64,000 nt of DNA from an uncultured Helicobacteraceae bacterium. Lineage in GTDB: Bacteria; Campylobacterota; Campylobacteria; Campylobacterales; Helicobacteraceae. The position numbers and the translations under genes were made by a program. The stretch spans positions 62,001 through 126,000 of the forward strand of contig CANQAN010000001.1 of assembly GCA_947588965.1 (NCBI GenBank), given 5' to 3'. Positions within the stretch are counted from its first letter, which is position 1, and every line of letters begins with the position of its first letter. The notes under the pieces are model-generated. The model saw only the letters and a program-made list of their open reading frames with translations, was not told where the DNA came from and ran no database searches. Shown one piece after another: positions 36,088 to 45,194 of this stretch.

Positions 36088-37874
36088 TACTCTACAAGCA
36101 TAATGGCAAGGTTTGCGCTAATTTGCTGTCCTTCTTTAGCATAAATCTCCTTAATCTCTCCGCCGATTGTCGCCAAAACTTGATTTTCCATTTTCATAGC
36201 CTCTACAATCGCTAAAACATCGCCTTCTTTGATTTTATCACCCACTTTCACTTTAAGTTTTGTCAAGTTTCCGGGCATTGGCGAGATGATATGACCGGGC
36301 AAACTCGCTTGAGGTAAGGAATCACTCGTCTTTTGCAAATGCTGTCCAGACTCATTAGATTCCACTAAAACTTCTCTCAAATCTCCATCCACACGCACAA
36401 AAAAAGGTCGCACATCTTCAGTTTTTTCTCCGCTTCCCTCAATCTTAACCCGATAAGTCTCTCCATGTAAATTAATGGTAAAATCCTTTGGCATTGGTGC
36501 ATTCAAATCACCTTCAAATGTCGTTAAAGCCTCTGGACTCAAACGATTCTCGTTACGTTCATTCAAAAATTGTTTTGCAATTGCACCAAAAATTGCATAA
36601 GAAATCACATCCGTCTCGCTCTTTGCAAAATCTTTGGATTCCTCACGTGCTTTTTGCAATTCAGGGGGAATCTTATCCGCAGGGCGCACAGTGATTATCT
36701 CCTCGCCCTCCTGCTTGACTCGCGCGATAAGCTCACTAGAAACAGGGGCGGGCGTCTTACCATAATAGCCCTTAATGATATTTTTGGATTCTGTTGTGAG
36801 TGTCTTATAGCGCGTTTGAGCTAATACGTTTAAAACCGCTTGCGTACCGACAATCTGACTTGAAGGTGTAACGAGCGGAGGGTAGCCAAAATCCTTGCGG
36901 ACATTAGGAATCTCTAACAACACTTCATCCATTTTATCAAGTGCATTTTGCTCTTTGAGTTGATTGGCCATATTTGAAATCATACCACCCGGAATTTGAC
37001 TCACCAAAACGCGCGTGTCAATTTGATTGTATTCGGATTCAAACTTTTTGTATTTTCTGCGATTCCTCTTTAATATCTCCGCTGCCTTTTCCATTAATGA
37101 TAGATCAAGCTTTGTATCCCATTGTGTGTTTTGCAAAGTCGCAACCATTGATTGTGTACAAGGATGGCTCGTTCCCTCTGCAAGAGCGGAATTTGAAAGA
37201 TCTAAAATATCCACACCCGCTTCAATGGCGCGCAAATGAGAGCCAAACGCAAATCCAGCTGTGGCGTGCGTATGAAGCGCCAAAGGCAAATCAATCTCAC
37301 TCTTTAGCGCACGTACCAATTCAAATGTCGCATTAGGAGTAATCAAACCCGCCATATCCTTGATAGCTAAAGAATCGCAACCTCTCTTAGCGAGTTCTTT
37401 GCCATATTCTACGAAACTCTTAATCGTATGCACAGGCGAAGTGGTGTAACAAATCGCGCCTTGTGCGTGTTTGCCATGCTTTTTGACTTCCTCAATAGAG
37501 ACCTCAACATTTCTTATATCGTTGAGTGCATCAAAGATTCTAAAAATATCCACTCCATTTTGAGTGCAAAGGCGCACAAACTCGCGCACAACATCATCTG
37601 CATAATGACGATAGCCAATGAGATTTTGCCCACGCAAGAGCATTTGAATCGGAGTCTTTTGAAAAATCTCTTTAAAAATTGCAAGACGTTCAAAAGGATC
37701 CTCTTTAAGATAGCGCAAACAGGTATCATAAGTCGCGCCTCCCCACACTTCTACACTATGGAATCCAACTTGTTCAAAAATCTGCGCCGCTTCCACCAGA
37801 TCTTCTGTGCGCATACGTGTCGCAAGAAGCGATTGATGCCCATCTCTTAAGCTGTTTTCAGTAATTTTTATCAT
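36087..37874 (-). CDS. pycB: Pyruvate carboxylase subunit B (carboxyltransferase, biotin carrier)
   Basis: 595 residues from ATG 37874 (GGAG upstream). The N-terminal carboxyltransferase barrel includes ITENSLRDGHQSLLATRM, FRIFDALND and LAIKDMAGLITP, with the metal histidines in HTHATAG. The C-terminal 70 residues are a biotinyl domain with the target lysine in EAMKMEN. The same architecture is found in oxaloacetate decarboxylase alpha, but no OadB/OadG membrane subunit is present and pycA lies nearby, so anaplerotic carboxylation is favoured. Cotranscribed with xseA. Confidence 0.88.
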   Translation of the reverse strand: MIKITENSLRDGHQSLLATRMRTEDLVEAAQIFEQVGFHSVEVWGGATYDTCLRYLKEDPFERLAIFKEIFQKTPIQMLLRGQNLIGYRHYADDVVREFVRLCTQNGVDIFRIFDALNDIRNVEVSIEEVKKHGKHAQGAICYTTSPVHTIKSFVEYGKELAKRGCDSLAIKDMAGLITPNATFELVRALKSEIDLPLALHTHATAGFAFGSHLRAIEAGVDILDLSNSALAEGTSHPCTQSMVATLQNTQWDTKLDLSLMEKAAEILKRNRRKYKKFESEYNQIDTRVLVSQIPGGMISNMANQLKEQNALDKMDEVLLEIPNVRKDFGYPPLVTPSSQIVGTQAVLNVLAQTRYKTLTTESKNIIKGYYGKTPAPVSSELIARVKQEGEEIITVRPADKIPPELQKAREESKDFAKSETDVISYAIFGAIAKQFLNERNENRLSPEALTTFEGDLNAPMPKDFTINLHGETYRVKIEGSGEKTEDVRPFFVRVDGDLREVLVESNESGQHLQKTSDSLPQASLPGHIISPMPGNLTKLKVKVGDKIKEGDVLAIVEAMKMENQVLATIGGEIKEIYAKEGQQISANLAIMLVE

Positions 37875-37982
37875 CGCCAAAACTCCAAATTTTTGTCCTA
37901 ACATTATAACAACAAAAACTAAGGAATCTCACGCATTGAAGCAAAATTACACGACTTTTTGAAGGCTATGATTCTTTTGGTA

Positions 37983-38183
37983 TCATGCAGGATTTTTCTG
38001 CGCCTTGCCCTTAGCATACAAAATCATTACCTTTTCGTTTTCTTTTGTGCTATTGAGATACACGCCACCCTCATTTTCGCTTTTTTTTAAGTTTGCTTCA
38101 TTAGGATTCTTTTCCTCATTACAAAGTGCCTTAATATCAAAAAAACTGCAAAAGCTCAATCCATCATCCTTTAAGAATTCCAT
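37983..38183 (-). CDS. Small hypothetical protein of 66 residues
   Basis: ATG 38183 has a good AAAGGAGAG ribosome site. The protein is polar and charged, rich in Lys, Glu and Asn, with no membrane segment. It begins MEFLKDDGLSFCSFF and has two cysteines in the first 20 residues. Not recognised. It sits alone between pycB and the MOMP gene on the same strand. A longer reading frame upstream (to 38279) has no ribosome site. Confidence 0.5.
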   Translation of the reverse strand: MEFLKDDGLSFCSFFDIKALCNEEKNPNEANLKKSENEGGVYLNSTKENEKVMILYAKGKAQKNPA

Positions 38184-38309
38184 TTTCTCTCCTTTCAATT
38201 TCCTTATTGAAGTATTTAGAAATATACAAGCAAAATTTATTCCATAAAGAATCATTGCAAAAAGCTTTAAGCAAAACACATAAGGTAGATTAGAAAAACC
38301 AAAAAAACC

Positions 38310-38345
38310 ACAAAAAAGAGCTAAACACCCAGCCTAAAAGGCTGG
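38310..38345 (-). terminator. Rho-independent terminator after the MOMP gene
   Basis: A perfect 7-bp stem CCAGCCT/AGGCTGG with a 3-base loop (38329-38345) lies 30 bases past the MOMP stop. On the minus strand it is followed by GTGTTTAGCTCTTTTTTG, giving the T-run. Good fit to an intrinsic terminator for a highly expressed gene. Confidence 0.8.
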
Positions 38346-38374
38346 ATAAGTCAAGTCATAACCAAAAGAGCAGA

Positions 38375-39790
38375 TTAGAAAGAATATTTAATCTCAACGC
38401 GCAGACGGTTGCGATCTTCAGAATCGGAATTTTCGGCGGGATTCCAAGTGCTCACATCTGAACTTCCTAAGACAATCTGCTTATCTGCATCTGTTGTGAG
38501 CATTGAATACCAAGCAATCACCCTAAGATTCTTAGAATGTTGGTAAGAAAAATAGGGGTTGATTTCTTGAAAGTCAATATCCCCGCTGTATCGCGCATTA
38601 TCTAAACCACGTGTAATTTTATTTGTCCCATTGACATAGTCAATTCCTAGTGTCAAATTCTCCAAAATGTCATAACTTAAATTCCCATAGAACACACTCA
38701 ATTCATTGCTTTCATCTTGTAGTGGCATAAATTGTCCCTCTGCAAAGGGAGAGACGGAAATGCTCACACGTGTCGCATTGTTTTCAAACCAAATTTGTCC
38801 AACCTTTTGAAAAGAACCCTCATTATCCAATGAGACCGCATAAGAATCCTTTGTGTTACCAATATACCCAACCTTAAAAGACAATGGCACATTCCAACGA
38901 TGGAATTTTGTCCCCGCTTCAATCGTATAGAGATCGGCGCTATCTTGAATTTGTCCCCCATAGAGAGCTGCAAAAGGCTGATCCGCTTCATTATTTAAAT
39001 TTGCAAAAGCATATTGTCCAACCAACCAATAAAAATCACTGTGCCACCCTAACTGCGCAAAGACACCGCTATCAAGCAAATCATCAATCTTAAAGCCCCA
39101 AACTTGCGCTTCAATATTGCCAAAATTTGTCTCATAATTCCCAATGGCCGCAAGTGTATAGAGAGGCTTATCTACAGAGCGATCATCGGGTGTGAGTGCG
39201 TATCCTACAAACATATCATCAAGGCTCCAAGAATCAAACGCTCCTGCTACAAATGTCCAGTGATTCAAATCAGCATTTGTCGCCAAAATTCCGGTGCCTC
39301 TGTCATCTAGCGGGTCATTAAGGGGGGTTGTTAAAATCATCTTGCCCACTTTAATAGCCGTTGTCGTAGAATCAGGCGTAATAACCGCATTAAATTCACT
39401 CACACCAAAGCTTGAATCCTTTCCACTACCAAGCCCATTTCCCAAGAACGAAGTTGTAGTCCCATCGGCATTTGTTATGCCTTTTCCATGATTGACATTT
39501 TGCTCTGCATTGTGATAGCGCACACCAAGATTCATAGAGACGGCGTTAATAGCGGGAGTCTTAAAGAGAGCCTCTGCACGCCATTGATGTGCTGCACTTC
39601 CACGTCCACTACTATTTGCACTATCGTTATCAACAAAGCCACGTTTATCATAGCGATTGTCTGTATAGCGATAACGTAACATTCCGCTCACATCTACGCC
39701 TTTAATGGCTTCTTCTAAGGGCTGTGCTTCTGCCGTATGGATTCCACAGATTGCGACACAAGCCATTAAACTGATTTTTGTCAATTTCAT
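38375..39790 (-). CDS. Major outer-membrane porin (Campylobacter MOMP family)
   Basis: 471-residue beta-barrel porin. Signal peptide KISLMACVAICGIHTAEA, then PLEEAIKGVDVSGMLRYRYT, close to the N-terminus of C. jejuni PorA/MOMP. The body alternates hydrophobic and polar residues with aromatic girdle positions, and it ends in a phenylalanine (RVEIKYSF), the outer-membrane assembly signal. It has its own likely promoter and a strong terminator. H. pylori uses other porins, so this supports an enterohepatic, unsheathed-type Helicobacter or a relative. Loop regions are the expected surface antigens. Confidence 0.92.
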   Translation of the reverse strand: MKLTKISLMACVAICGIHTAEAQPLEEAIKGVDVSGMLRYRYTDNRYDKRGFVDNDSANSSGRGSAAHQWRAEALFKTPAINAVSMNLGVRYHNAEQNVNHGKGITNADGTTTSFLGNGLGSGKDSSFGVSEFNAVITPDSTTTAIKVGKMILTTPLNDPLDDRGTGILATNADLNHWTFVAGAFDSWSLDDMFVGYALTPDDRSVDKPLYTLAAIGNYETNFGNIEAQVWGFKIDDLLDSGVFAQLGWHSDFYWLVGQYAFANLNNEADQPFAALYGGQIQDSADLYTIEAGTKFHRWNVPLSFKVGYIGNTKDSYAVSLDNEGSFQKVGQIWFENNATRVSISVSPFAEGQFMPLQDESNELSVFYGNLSYDILENLTLGIDYVNGTNKITRGLDNARYSGDIDFQEINPYFSYQHSKNLRVIAWYSMLTTDADKQIVLGSSDVSTWNPAENSDSEDRNRLRVEIKYSF

Positions 39791-39830
39791 TACTCAATCC
39801 TCACAAATTTCAAAAGTTTTAAAAACATTC

Positions 39831-39836
39831 ATTTTA
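39831..39836 (-). promoter_or_regulatory. Possible -10 element for the MOMP gene
   Basis: TAAAAT preceded by T-rich sequence in the 67-base gap between proB and the porin gene, about 41 bases before its start codon; a GAGGAT ribosome site follows. Motif-based. Confidence 0.4.
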
Positions 39837-39857
39837 TCCAAAAATCATTAAAAACGA

Positions 39858-40643
39858 TTAAGAATTAGGATTTGAAGTGAATAATGTACCTTTTTCATGC
39901 CTGTGTTCTAGCAAAAAATCTCGCAATATCGTCAGATCTTTGCCACTAGAGAGAAACATCTCTCTCTTGCGCTCCAATAAAAATTGCGCCGCCTTGAGCT
40001 TCGTAACGATTCCGCCCGTGGCAAAAGCATTATTAGGCGTCGCTTCTGCTGCAAGCTCTTCTTCAGAGAGTTGCGTAACGATTTTACGCATTTTTGCGTT
40101 AGGATTTGTATGAGGATTCGCGGTATAGTACCCATCAATATCACTCAAAATTGCCAAAAGATGCGCACAAAAAAAATGAGTAACATAGGCAGAGAGCTGA
40201 TCATTATCACCAAACCCTAAAAACATCAGTTCACCTGTGGTGGTCACATCATTTTCATTAATGATAGGCAAAACATTGTTTTGCAGTAGAACCTCCATTG
40301 CATTTTGCGCATTACGTGTCCTTTTCCTAGAATCCAAATCATAGCCCGAAAATAGCACCTGCGCACTGAGAATTCCATATTTCCCCAATGCCCTAGCATA
40401 AGTTTGCATAAGCAATGGCTGTCCAATGGCAGCAAGAGCCTGTTTGTTTGAGAGATTTGATTTATCTAATTCTAATGCAGTGAAACCAGAAGCCACAGCA
40501 CCAGAACTCACCAAAATCACCTCATAAGAATTCCGAATCTCATTGATAAGTTGTACCAAAGATTCTATTCTCTCTAAATTGATTTTTTGATTCTCTACCA
40601 AAATCGCGCTTCCAACCTTGATAACAACTCTCTTTTTTTGCAT
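39858..40643 (-). CDS. proB: Glutamate 5-kinase
   Basis: First step of proline synthesis, phosphorylating glutamate. 261 residues: the amino-acid kinase domain only, without the C-terminal PUA domain of E. coli ProB. RVVIKVGSAILVENQKINLE, LVSSGAVASGF, ENDVTTTGELMFLGFGDND and GTGGI-like ATGGIVTKLKAAQ are visible. It lies 18 bases after obgE; the order rplU-rpmA-obgE-proB matches C. jejuni as I recall it. ProA is not in the window. Confidence 0.95.
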   Translation of the reverse strand: MQKKRVVIKVGSAILVENQKINLERIESLVQLINEIRNSYEVILVSSGAVASGFTALELDKSNLSNKQALAAIGQPLLMQTYARALGKYGILSAQVLFSGYDLDSRKRTRNAQNAMEVLLQNNVLPIINENDVTTTGELMFLGFGDNDQLSAYVTHFFCAHLLAILSDIDGYYTANPHTNPNAKMRKIVTQLSEEELAAEATPNNAFATGGIVTKLKAAQFLLERKREMFLSSGKDLTILRDFLLEHRHEKGTLFTSNPNS

Positions 40644-40661
40644 TCCATCCTTTCCTTAAAT

Positions 40662-41810
40662 TTATGAGATTTTCCTCTTGACACTTGCGCTCTCTAGGCT
40701 CTTTAAATCCCTAAGAATCTCATATAATGTTTGTTTAAGCCAATCCATATTTTCTCCACTCACACTTGAAATACCCATAGCAAAGAGCGGACATTCACCA
40801 TCATAAACAGTGCAAGATTCTGCATGTCTATTTTCTATAGAATCTTGCATGGAATCTTGCGCAAAATACAAAGAATGCGTACTTCTTAAGTGTAATGCAA
40901 AATGAAACTTCTTAATAAAATCGTTTATCCTCTCCTCAATCTGCCCTCTATCCCCCAACACATCACTTTTAGAAAACACGATCCCATAGGGTCTAGCAGA
41001 CAATAACGTGCTAAAGTTATGAATCTCACGTCGTAGTGTCAAAAATTGCTGTTCTAAATCCCGTGTACTTGACAAATCCAACACAAACAAAAAAAAACGC
41101 GTTCTTTCAATGTGTCGCAAAAACTCTATTCCAAGACCTTTTCCCTCACTCGCCCCTCCGATGATTCCGGGAATATCCGCAATCACAAAGGATTGATAAT
41201 CTCCAACATTAACAATCCCTAAACTCGGAATCAAGGTTGTAAATTCGTAATTTGCAATTTCTGGTTTTGCATTAGACAACACGGAGACAAGCGTTGATTT
41301 TCCAACATTTGGGAATCCGACAAGTCCAACATCGGCAATGAGCTTCAATTCTAAGCGCAATCTTTTTTCTACTCCGGGCAAACCTTTTTGCGCATAAGTT
41401 GGACGCTGATTTGTCGCACTCTTAAAATGCACATTTCCTAATCCTCCCTTGCCCCCTTCAAGGAACAAAATCTTTTGACCTTCTTCTAGCAAATCCAACA
41501 ACAACGCACCACTACAAACATCATAGACTTGCGTTCCCGGCGGAACGGTGATGACGAGATCTTTGCCTTTTTTACCATATTTATTATGCCCAGACCCCTG
41601 CTGCCCATTTTGAGCCTTGAAATTTTTGTGTCCTCTAAAATGCGACAATGTATCGGTATTCCTATCCACCTGAAAATAGACATTTCCGCCCCTGCCACCA
41701 TCGCCACCATCGGGACCACCATTGATGACAAACTTCTCACGGCGAAACGAAACTGCCCCTTCTCCACCCTTGCCAGAAGACACAGAGATTTCAACACAAT
41801 CCACAAACAT
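40662..41810 (-). CDS. obgE: Obg-family GTPase
   Basis: Essential GTPase acting in 50S ribosome assembly and growth control. 382 residues from ATG 41810. The glycine-rich Obg fold ([31 protein letters not shown]) is followed by the G domain: [31 protein letters not shown] and FSKSD. The C-terminal region is longer than the minimal core but lacks a clear OCT domain. Third gene of the L21/L27 operon. Confidence 0.96.
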   Translation of the reverse strand: MFVDCVEISVSSGKGGEGAVSFRREKFVINGGPDGGDGGRGGNVYFQVDRNTDTLSHFRGHKNFKAQNGQQGSGHNKYGKKGKDLVITVPPGTQVYDVCSGALLLDLLEEGQKILFLEGGKGGLGNVHFKSATNQRPTYAQKGLPGVEKRLRLELKLIADVGLVGFPNVGKSTLVSVLSNAKPEIANYEFTTLIPSLGIVNVGDYQSFVIADIPGIIGGASEGKGLGIEFLRHIERTRFFLFVLDLSSTRDLEQQFLTLRREIHNFSTLLSARPYGIVFSKSDVLGDRGQIEERINDFIKKFHFALHLRSTHSLYFAQDSMQDSIENRHAESCTVYDGECPLFAMGISSVSGENMDWLKQTLYEILRDLKSLESASVKRKIS

Positions 41811-41890
41811 AAAAAACCTTAGAAAAGAAGTCCCCACAAGAGTGTTCCAATCGCACGAAAACTTGTGGAGTGTTAAAGAAAATTAAAGAC

Positions 41891-42148
41891 TTAAGAAGCG
41901 GGGATAATAGAAACTTTTTTGCGATTCCTGTCTTTTCTCTCAAAAGAAACAGTCCCATCAACTAAGGCAAATATCGTATGATCCTTTCCGAGTCCGACAT
42001 TATTTCCGGGATGTATTTTTGTTCCCCTTTGACGCACAATAATATTTCCTGCGCGAACAAATTGACCACCAAACTTCTTAACACCCAAACGACGTCCCGC
42101 AGAATCGCGGTTATTTTGCGTACTACCTTGACCCTTTTTGTGTGCCAT
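41891..42148 (-). CDS. rpmA: 50S ribosomal protein L27
   Basis: 85 residues. The start [18 protein letters not shown] then [13 protein letters not shown] and [15 protein letters not shown] are characteristic of L27, whose N-terminus reaches the peptidyl-transferase centre. It lies 20 bases after rplU. Confidence 0.98.
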   Translation of the reverse strand: MAHKKGQGSTQNNRDSAGRRLGVKKFGGQFVRAGNIIVRQRGTKIHPGNNVGLGKDHTIFALVDGTVSFERKDRNRKKVSIIPAS

Positions 42149-42168
42149 TTCAAACTCCTTTAATTTTC

Positions 42169-42483
42169 TTATGCGACGATTTTAACCACGCGCACTCGTG
42201 TAAAATCGCGCCTAAAGCCTCTTTTTGTCTTGCTGTCTTTTCTGCGACGTTTCTTAAAAGTGATGACCTTTTTGCCTCTGCCCTCGTTGATGACCTCTAG
42301 TATGACCTTTGCGTTTTTCACATAAGGTGTGCCAAGATTGATATCATCTCCATTACAAACTGCTAAAACTTCACTCACTTCAACTTCTGACTTTGGCTCA
42401 AGATTCAAGCGATCAAGCAAAATAACATCACCCGCGCTCACCTTGTATTGTTTGCCTCCATTCGCAATGATTGCATACATCAT
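42169..42483 (-). CDS. rplU: 50S ribosomal protein L21
   Basis: 104 residues; [17 protein letters not shown] at the N-terminus and the basic [20 protein letters not shown] stretch mark L21. Two adjacent ATG codons (42483 and 42480) follow AAGGA; either may start. First gene of rplU-rpmA-obgE-proB. Confidence 0.98.
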   Translation of the reverse strand: MMYAIIANGGKQYKVSAGDVILLDRLNLEPKSEVEVSEVLAVCNGDDINLGTPYVKNAKVILEVINEGRGKKVITFKKRRRKDSKTKRGFRRDFTRVRVVKIVA

Positions 42484-42530
42484 ACAATTCCTTAATTTGA
42501 AGTTTTTATTTTAAGCTAATAAAGTCCGCG

Positions 42531-42536
42531 ATTCTA
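42531..42536 (-). promoter_or_regulatory. Possible -10 element for rplU-rpmA-obgE-proB
   Basis: TAGAAT on the minus strand, about 48 bases before the rplU start, preceded by alternating A/T tracts. The only gap of size upstream of this operon. Motif-based. Confidence 0.4.
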
Positions 42537-42595
42537 CCTCAAACTTTATTAAACTTACTTAAAACGCAAAAATCTCTATCATCAATTCTCAAAAA

Positions 42596-42967
42596 TCATT
42601 GCAACGCAATGCATTCTATCTCCACTAATGCTCCTTTGGGCAATTCCTTGACCCCAACGGTACTTCTTGCGGGCTTATGCTCTCCGAAGAATTCCGCATA
42701 AATCGCATTAACAGTTGCAAAATCTTCCATATTGCTTAGAAAAATCGTTGTTTTAACGACTTGATTGAGGCGGCTTCCTCCCGCTTTTAAAACCGCGCTA
42801 AGATTCTCTAGTACCTGTCTTGTTTGCACTTGGATATCCCCTACAAGCTCTCCTTGTGGTGTTAATCCAATTTGTCCAGAAGTGTAAATCACATTCCCAA
42901 ATTTCACCGCTTGTGAATAGGGACCAATTGCTTGAGGGGCATTTTGTGTTGCGATAATCTCTATCAT
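42596..42967 (-). CDS. ridA: RidA-family enamine/imine deaminase
   Basis: 123 residues, YjgF/YER057c/UK114 family. Hydrolyses reactive 2-aminoacrylate-type enamines formed by PLP enzymes. APQAIGPYSQAVKFGNVIYTSGQIG and the C-terminal RSTVGVKELPKGALVEIECIA with the key arginine are present. It is transcribed alone, divergent from the secreted protein gene at 43036. Confidence 0.95.
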   Translation of the reverse strand: MIEIIATQNAPQAIGPYSQAVKFGNVIYTSGQIGLTPQGELVGDIQVQTRQVLENLSAVLKAGGSRLNQVVKTTIFLSNMEDFATVNAIYAEFFGEHKPARSTVGVKELPKGALVEIECIALQ

Positions 42968-43035
42968 AAAAAGTCCTTTACTTTGTCAATGTTTTATTAT
43001 AAAATTATAACCAAATTCACTTTGAAGGATTCTTT

Positions 43036-43425
43036 ATGTCTCTATCCAAATTAAGCTTAAAAAGTTTTTGGGTATTTTTGCTGGTTTTTTTAATCTGTCC
43101 CGCTCTCTATGCAGACACTTTTGTGAGTGTCAATCCACAAAAACGTCTCTCAAATAGCATAACAAAATATCAGCTCTCACCTCTCACACCCTTTGATGAA
43201 GCCCTCAAAAACGAAATGCAAAAATACCCTAAGGATTCCGCGTTTTTTGTTGATGGAAGGACAGGAAAGATTCTCTCCGTCAAGCCACTTGCAAACTCCA
43301 AACGCCAAGCACATCCCGCACAGACAAGACAAGCACCACAAAGGCAGAATCCCACTCCTAACATAAACGGAACAAGATTGCCTCCCTACCAAATGCAAGA
43401 AGAATACATTGAACTCTTACAATAA
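43036..43425 (+). CDS. Secreted hypothetical protein upstream of moaD
   Basis: 129 residues with a signal peptide (LKSFWVFLLVFLICPALYA) and a strong GAAGGA ribosome site. The mature part has a short ordered segment (YPKDSAFFVDGRTGKILSV) and a tail rich in Pro, Gln, Arg and Asn, likely disordered. I recognise no family. It lies 21 bases before moaD on the same strand, so it may be cotranscribed with the molybdenum cofactor genes without sharing their function. Confidence 0.65.
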   Translation: MSLSKLSLKSFWVFLLVFLICPALYADTFVSVNPQKRLSNSITKYQLSPLTPFDEALKNEMQKYPKDSAFFVDGRTGKILSVKPLANSKRQAHPAQTRQAPQRQNPTPNINGTRLPPYQMQEEYIELLQ

Positions 43426-43446
43426 AAGTTTTACAAAGGATTTACA

Positions 43447-43668
43447 ATGATAGAAGTAGAATTTTTAGGACCACTTGGAAACAAAACCTATAAAGCAAAC
43501 GCAAATGATCTCTATGCCCTCAAAGAAGAATTACAAAAAATTCCCGAGATAGAGCCTTGGCTGAAAGATTGCGCAATTGCCCTTAACGATGAGATTATCA
43601 CTTCATTAGACAAAACTATTAATAAGGGCGATAGAGTCGCCTTACTTCCTCCCGTGTGTGGTGGATAA
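43447..43668 (+). CDS. moaD: Molybdopterin synthase small subunit
   Basis: 73-residue ubiquitin-like sulfur carrier that donates sulfur to precursor Z together with MoaE. It ends in the required GG (PPVCGG). MIEVEFLGPLG and ALNDEIITSLDKTINKGDRVALLPP match the family. moaE starts 9 bases later. Confidence 0.93.
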   Translation: MIEVEFLGPLGNKTYKANANDLYALKEELQKIPEIEPWLKDCAIALNDEIITSLDKTINKGDRVALLPPVCGG

Positions 43669-43676
43669 GGAATTTT

Positions 43677-44159
43677 ATGCAAGAGTGCTTCCAGCAAGAA
43701 GCAAAAAGGATTCAAGTAATCGGCTTAGAACTCTTTGAAGGTGCGCTAGACACTGCTAAAATCTATGCTTCTTGGTATCACTTTGGGACACAAAACAACT
43801 TTGGCGCAAACGCCATTTTCACAGGCATAGTTCGCGCCGAAAATCATTGTGATGGGTTGAGTTTTGACATTTATGCGCCTCTTTTAGAAAAATGGTTTCT
43901 CAAATGGCAACAGAAAGCCTCTCAAAAACAAGCTTTCTTAAAAATGGCTCACTCTCAAGGAGATGTCCCCAATCACAAAAGTTCCTATATGGCTGGAGTC
44001 TTTAGCGCAAAACGTCGTGCAACTTTAGAGATTTTTGAGGAATTCATAGAGGATTTTAAGCATAACGCACCCATTTGGAAATACGATTTGAAAGATGGTG
44101 TGCGCATTTATGCAAAAGATCGCAGCCACAAACTCCCCCATAGTGGAATTTTAGGCTAA
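43677..44159 (+). CDS. moaE: Molybdopterin synthase large subunit
   Basis: 160 residues from ATG 43677 (AAGGA six bases upstream, overlapping the moaD stop). ANAIFTGIVRAENHCDGLSF is the family start and SSYMAGVFSAKRRATLEIFE followed by IWKYD holds the catalytic lysine region. It makes molybdopterin with MoaD. Confidence 0.93.
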   Translation: MQECFQQEAKRIQVIGLELFEGALDTAKIYASWYHFGTQNNFGANAIFTGIVRAENHCDGLSFDIYAPLLEKWFLKWQQKASQKQAFLKMAHSQGDVPNHKSSYMAGVFSAKRRATLEIFEEFIEDFKHNAPIWKYDLKDGVRIYAKDRSHKLPHSGILG

Positions 44160-44169
44160 GGGCATTCAT

Positions 44170-44664
44170 TTGAGAGCCGTAGCATTCACAGGGGATTCTA
44201 ACAGCGGGAAAACAACGCTTATAGAAAAGCTCTCTCTATGGCTTAAATCGCATGCCCCCAACAAACGCATAGCTATCATTAAGCATGACCCAAAGGACAA
44301 AGCCATCATAGACACACCCCATAAAGATTCTGCAAGATTTTTTGAAAGTGGTGCCGATGTTGTCATTCTAGGAGCGACTCAAACTACTCTCCGCTTCCAT
44401 AGATCATTAGAGCTTGAAGCCTTAAAAAAACAATTTCAAGACTATGATTATTTGTTTGTTGAGGGCTTAAAGGAGTTGCCATTTCCTAGAATCTGTGTTG
44501 CAAGAAATGTCTTTAATGAGCGATTTTTACCCTACATTCAAGCCGTTGCCATCGATTCTAGCATCGCCAAAGAATCCCTGCAATCTTACCCTTTAGAGAT
44601 TTTAGATTTAAACAATCCTGCAGAAATCATACAATGGATTCATCATAACATAAAGGACATATAA
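44170..44664 (+). CDS. mobB: Molybdopterin-guanine dinucleotide biosynthesis adaptor
   Basis: 164 residues, TTG start at 44170 behind AAGGG. P-loop NTPase of the MobB family: AVAFTGDSNSGKTTLIEKL, then KHDPKDKAIIDTPHKDSARF and FVEGLKELPFPRICVAR. It supports attachment of GMP to molybdopterin by MobA (not in the window). Its stop and the mogA ATG overlap (TAATG). Confidence 0.92.
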   Translation: MRAVAFTGDSNSGKTTLIEKLSLWLKSHAPNKRIAIIKHDPKDKAIIDTPHKDSARFFESGADVVILGATQTTLRFHRSLELEALKKQFQDYDYLFVEGLKELPFPRICVARNVFNERFLPYIQAVAIDSSIAKESLQSYPLEILDLNNPAEIIQWIHHNIKDI

Positions 44665-45194
44665 TGAAAGAGGCCATCATAGGAATCCTTACAATCTCTG
44701 ATCGTGCAAGTGCCGGAATCTACGAAGATATTTCTGGAAAAGCGATACTAGAAACCCTGCAAGAATATCTTAGCACACCCTTTAAGCCTGTCTATAAGGT
44801 TATCGCCGATGAATGCACTCTCATTCAAGAAGAGCTCAAAACACTTGCCGACAAAGAGGCTTGTGATCTCATTATTACTACAGGCGGAACAGGTCCTGCA
44901 AGTCGCGATGTGACACCCGAAGCAACAGAAGCGGTGTGTGAAAAAATGCTTCCGGGCTTTGGAGAGCTTATGCGACAAGTAAGCCTAAAGTACGTCCCCA
45001 CAGCAATCCTCTCGCGACAAAGTGCCGGAATCTATCACAAAAGCCTCATTGTCAATCTGCCAGGAAAACCAAAGTCCATTAGGGAATGCCTCGATGCCGT
45101 TTTCCCTGCGATTCCCTATTGTCTGGATTTAATCGGAGCAGCCTATTTGGAGACAAACGAAGAGGTGATTAAAGCCTTCCGCCCTAAATCCTAA
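44664..45194 (+). CDS. mogA: Molybdopterin adenylyltransferase (MogA/MoaB family)
   Basis: 176 residues. Activates molybdopterin by adenylation before molybdate insertion. ILTISDRASAGIYEDISGKA, LIITTGGTGPASRDVTPEAT and SRQSAGIYHKSLIVNLPGKP are family motifs. Last gene of the plus-strand cofactor cluster; its end overlaps the convergent cyclophilin gene by 4 bases. Molybdenum cofactor would serve enzymes such as formate or nitrate reductases encoded elsewhere. Confidence 0.92.
   Translation: MKEAIIGILTISDRASAGIYEDISGKAILETLQEYLSTPFKPVYKVIADECTLIQEELKTLADKEACDLIITTGGTGPASRDVTPEATEAVCEKMLPGFGELMRQVSLKYVPTAILSRQSAGIYHKSLIVNLPGKPKSIRECLDAVFPAIPYCLDLIGAAYLETNEEVIKAFRPKS

Noticed and set aside
37428-37850. 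140-codon open frame on the plus strand within pycB
   Set aside because: Lies entirely antisense to a conserved carboxyltransferase domain and has no ribosome site or recognisable product.
36087-37874. Oxaloacetate decarboxylase alpha subunit of a sodium pump
   Set aside because: Domain layout fits, but no OadB or OadG gene is present and pycA is close by; pyruvate carboxylase is the simpler reading.
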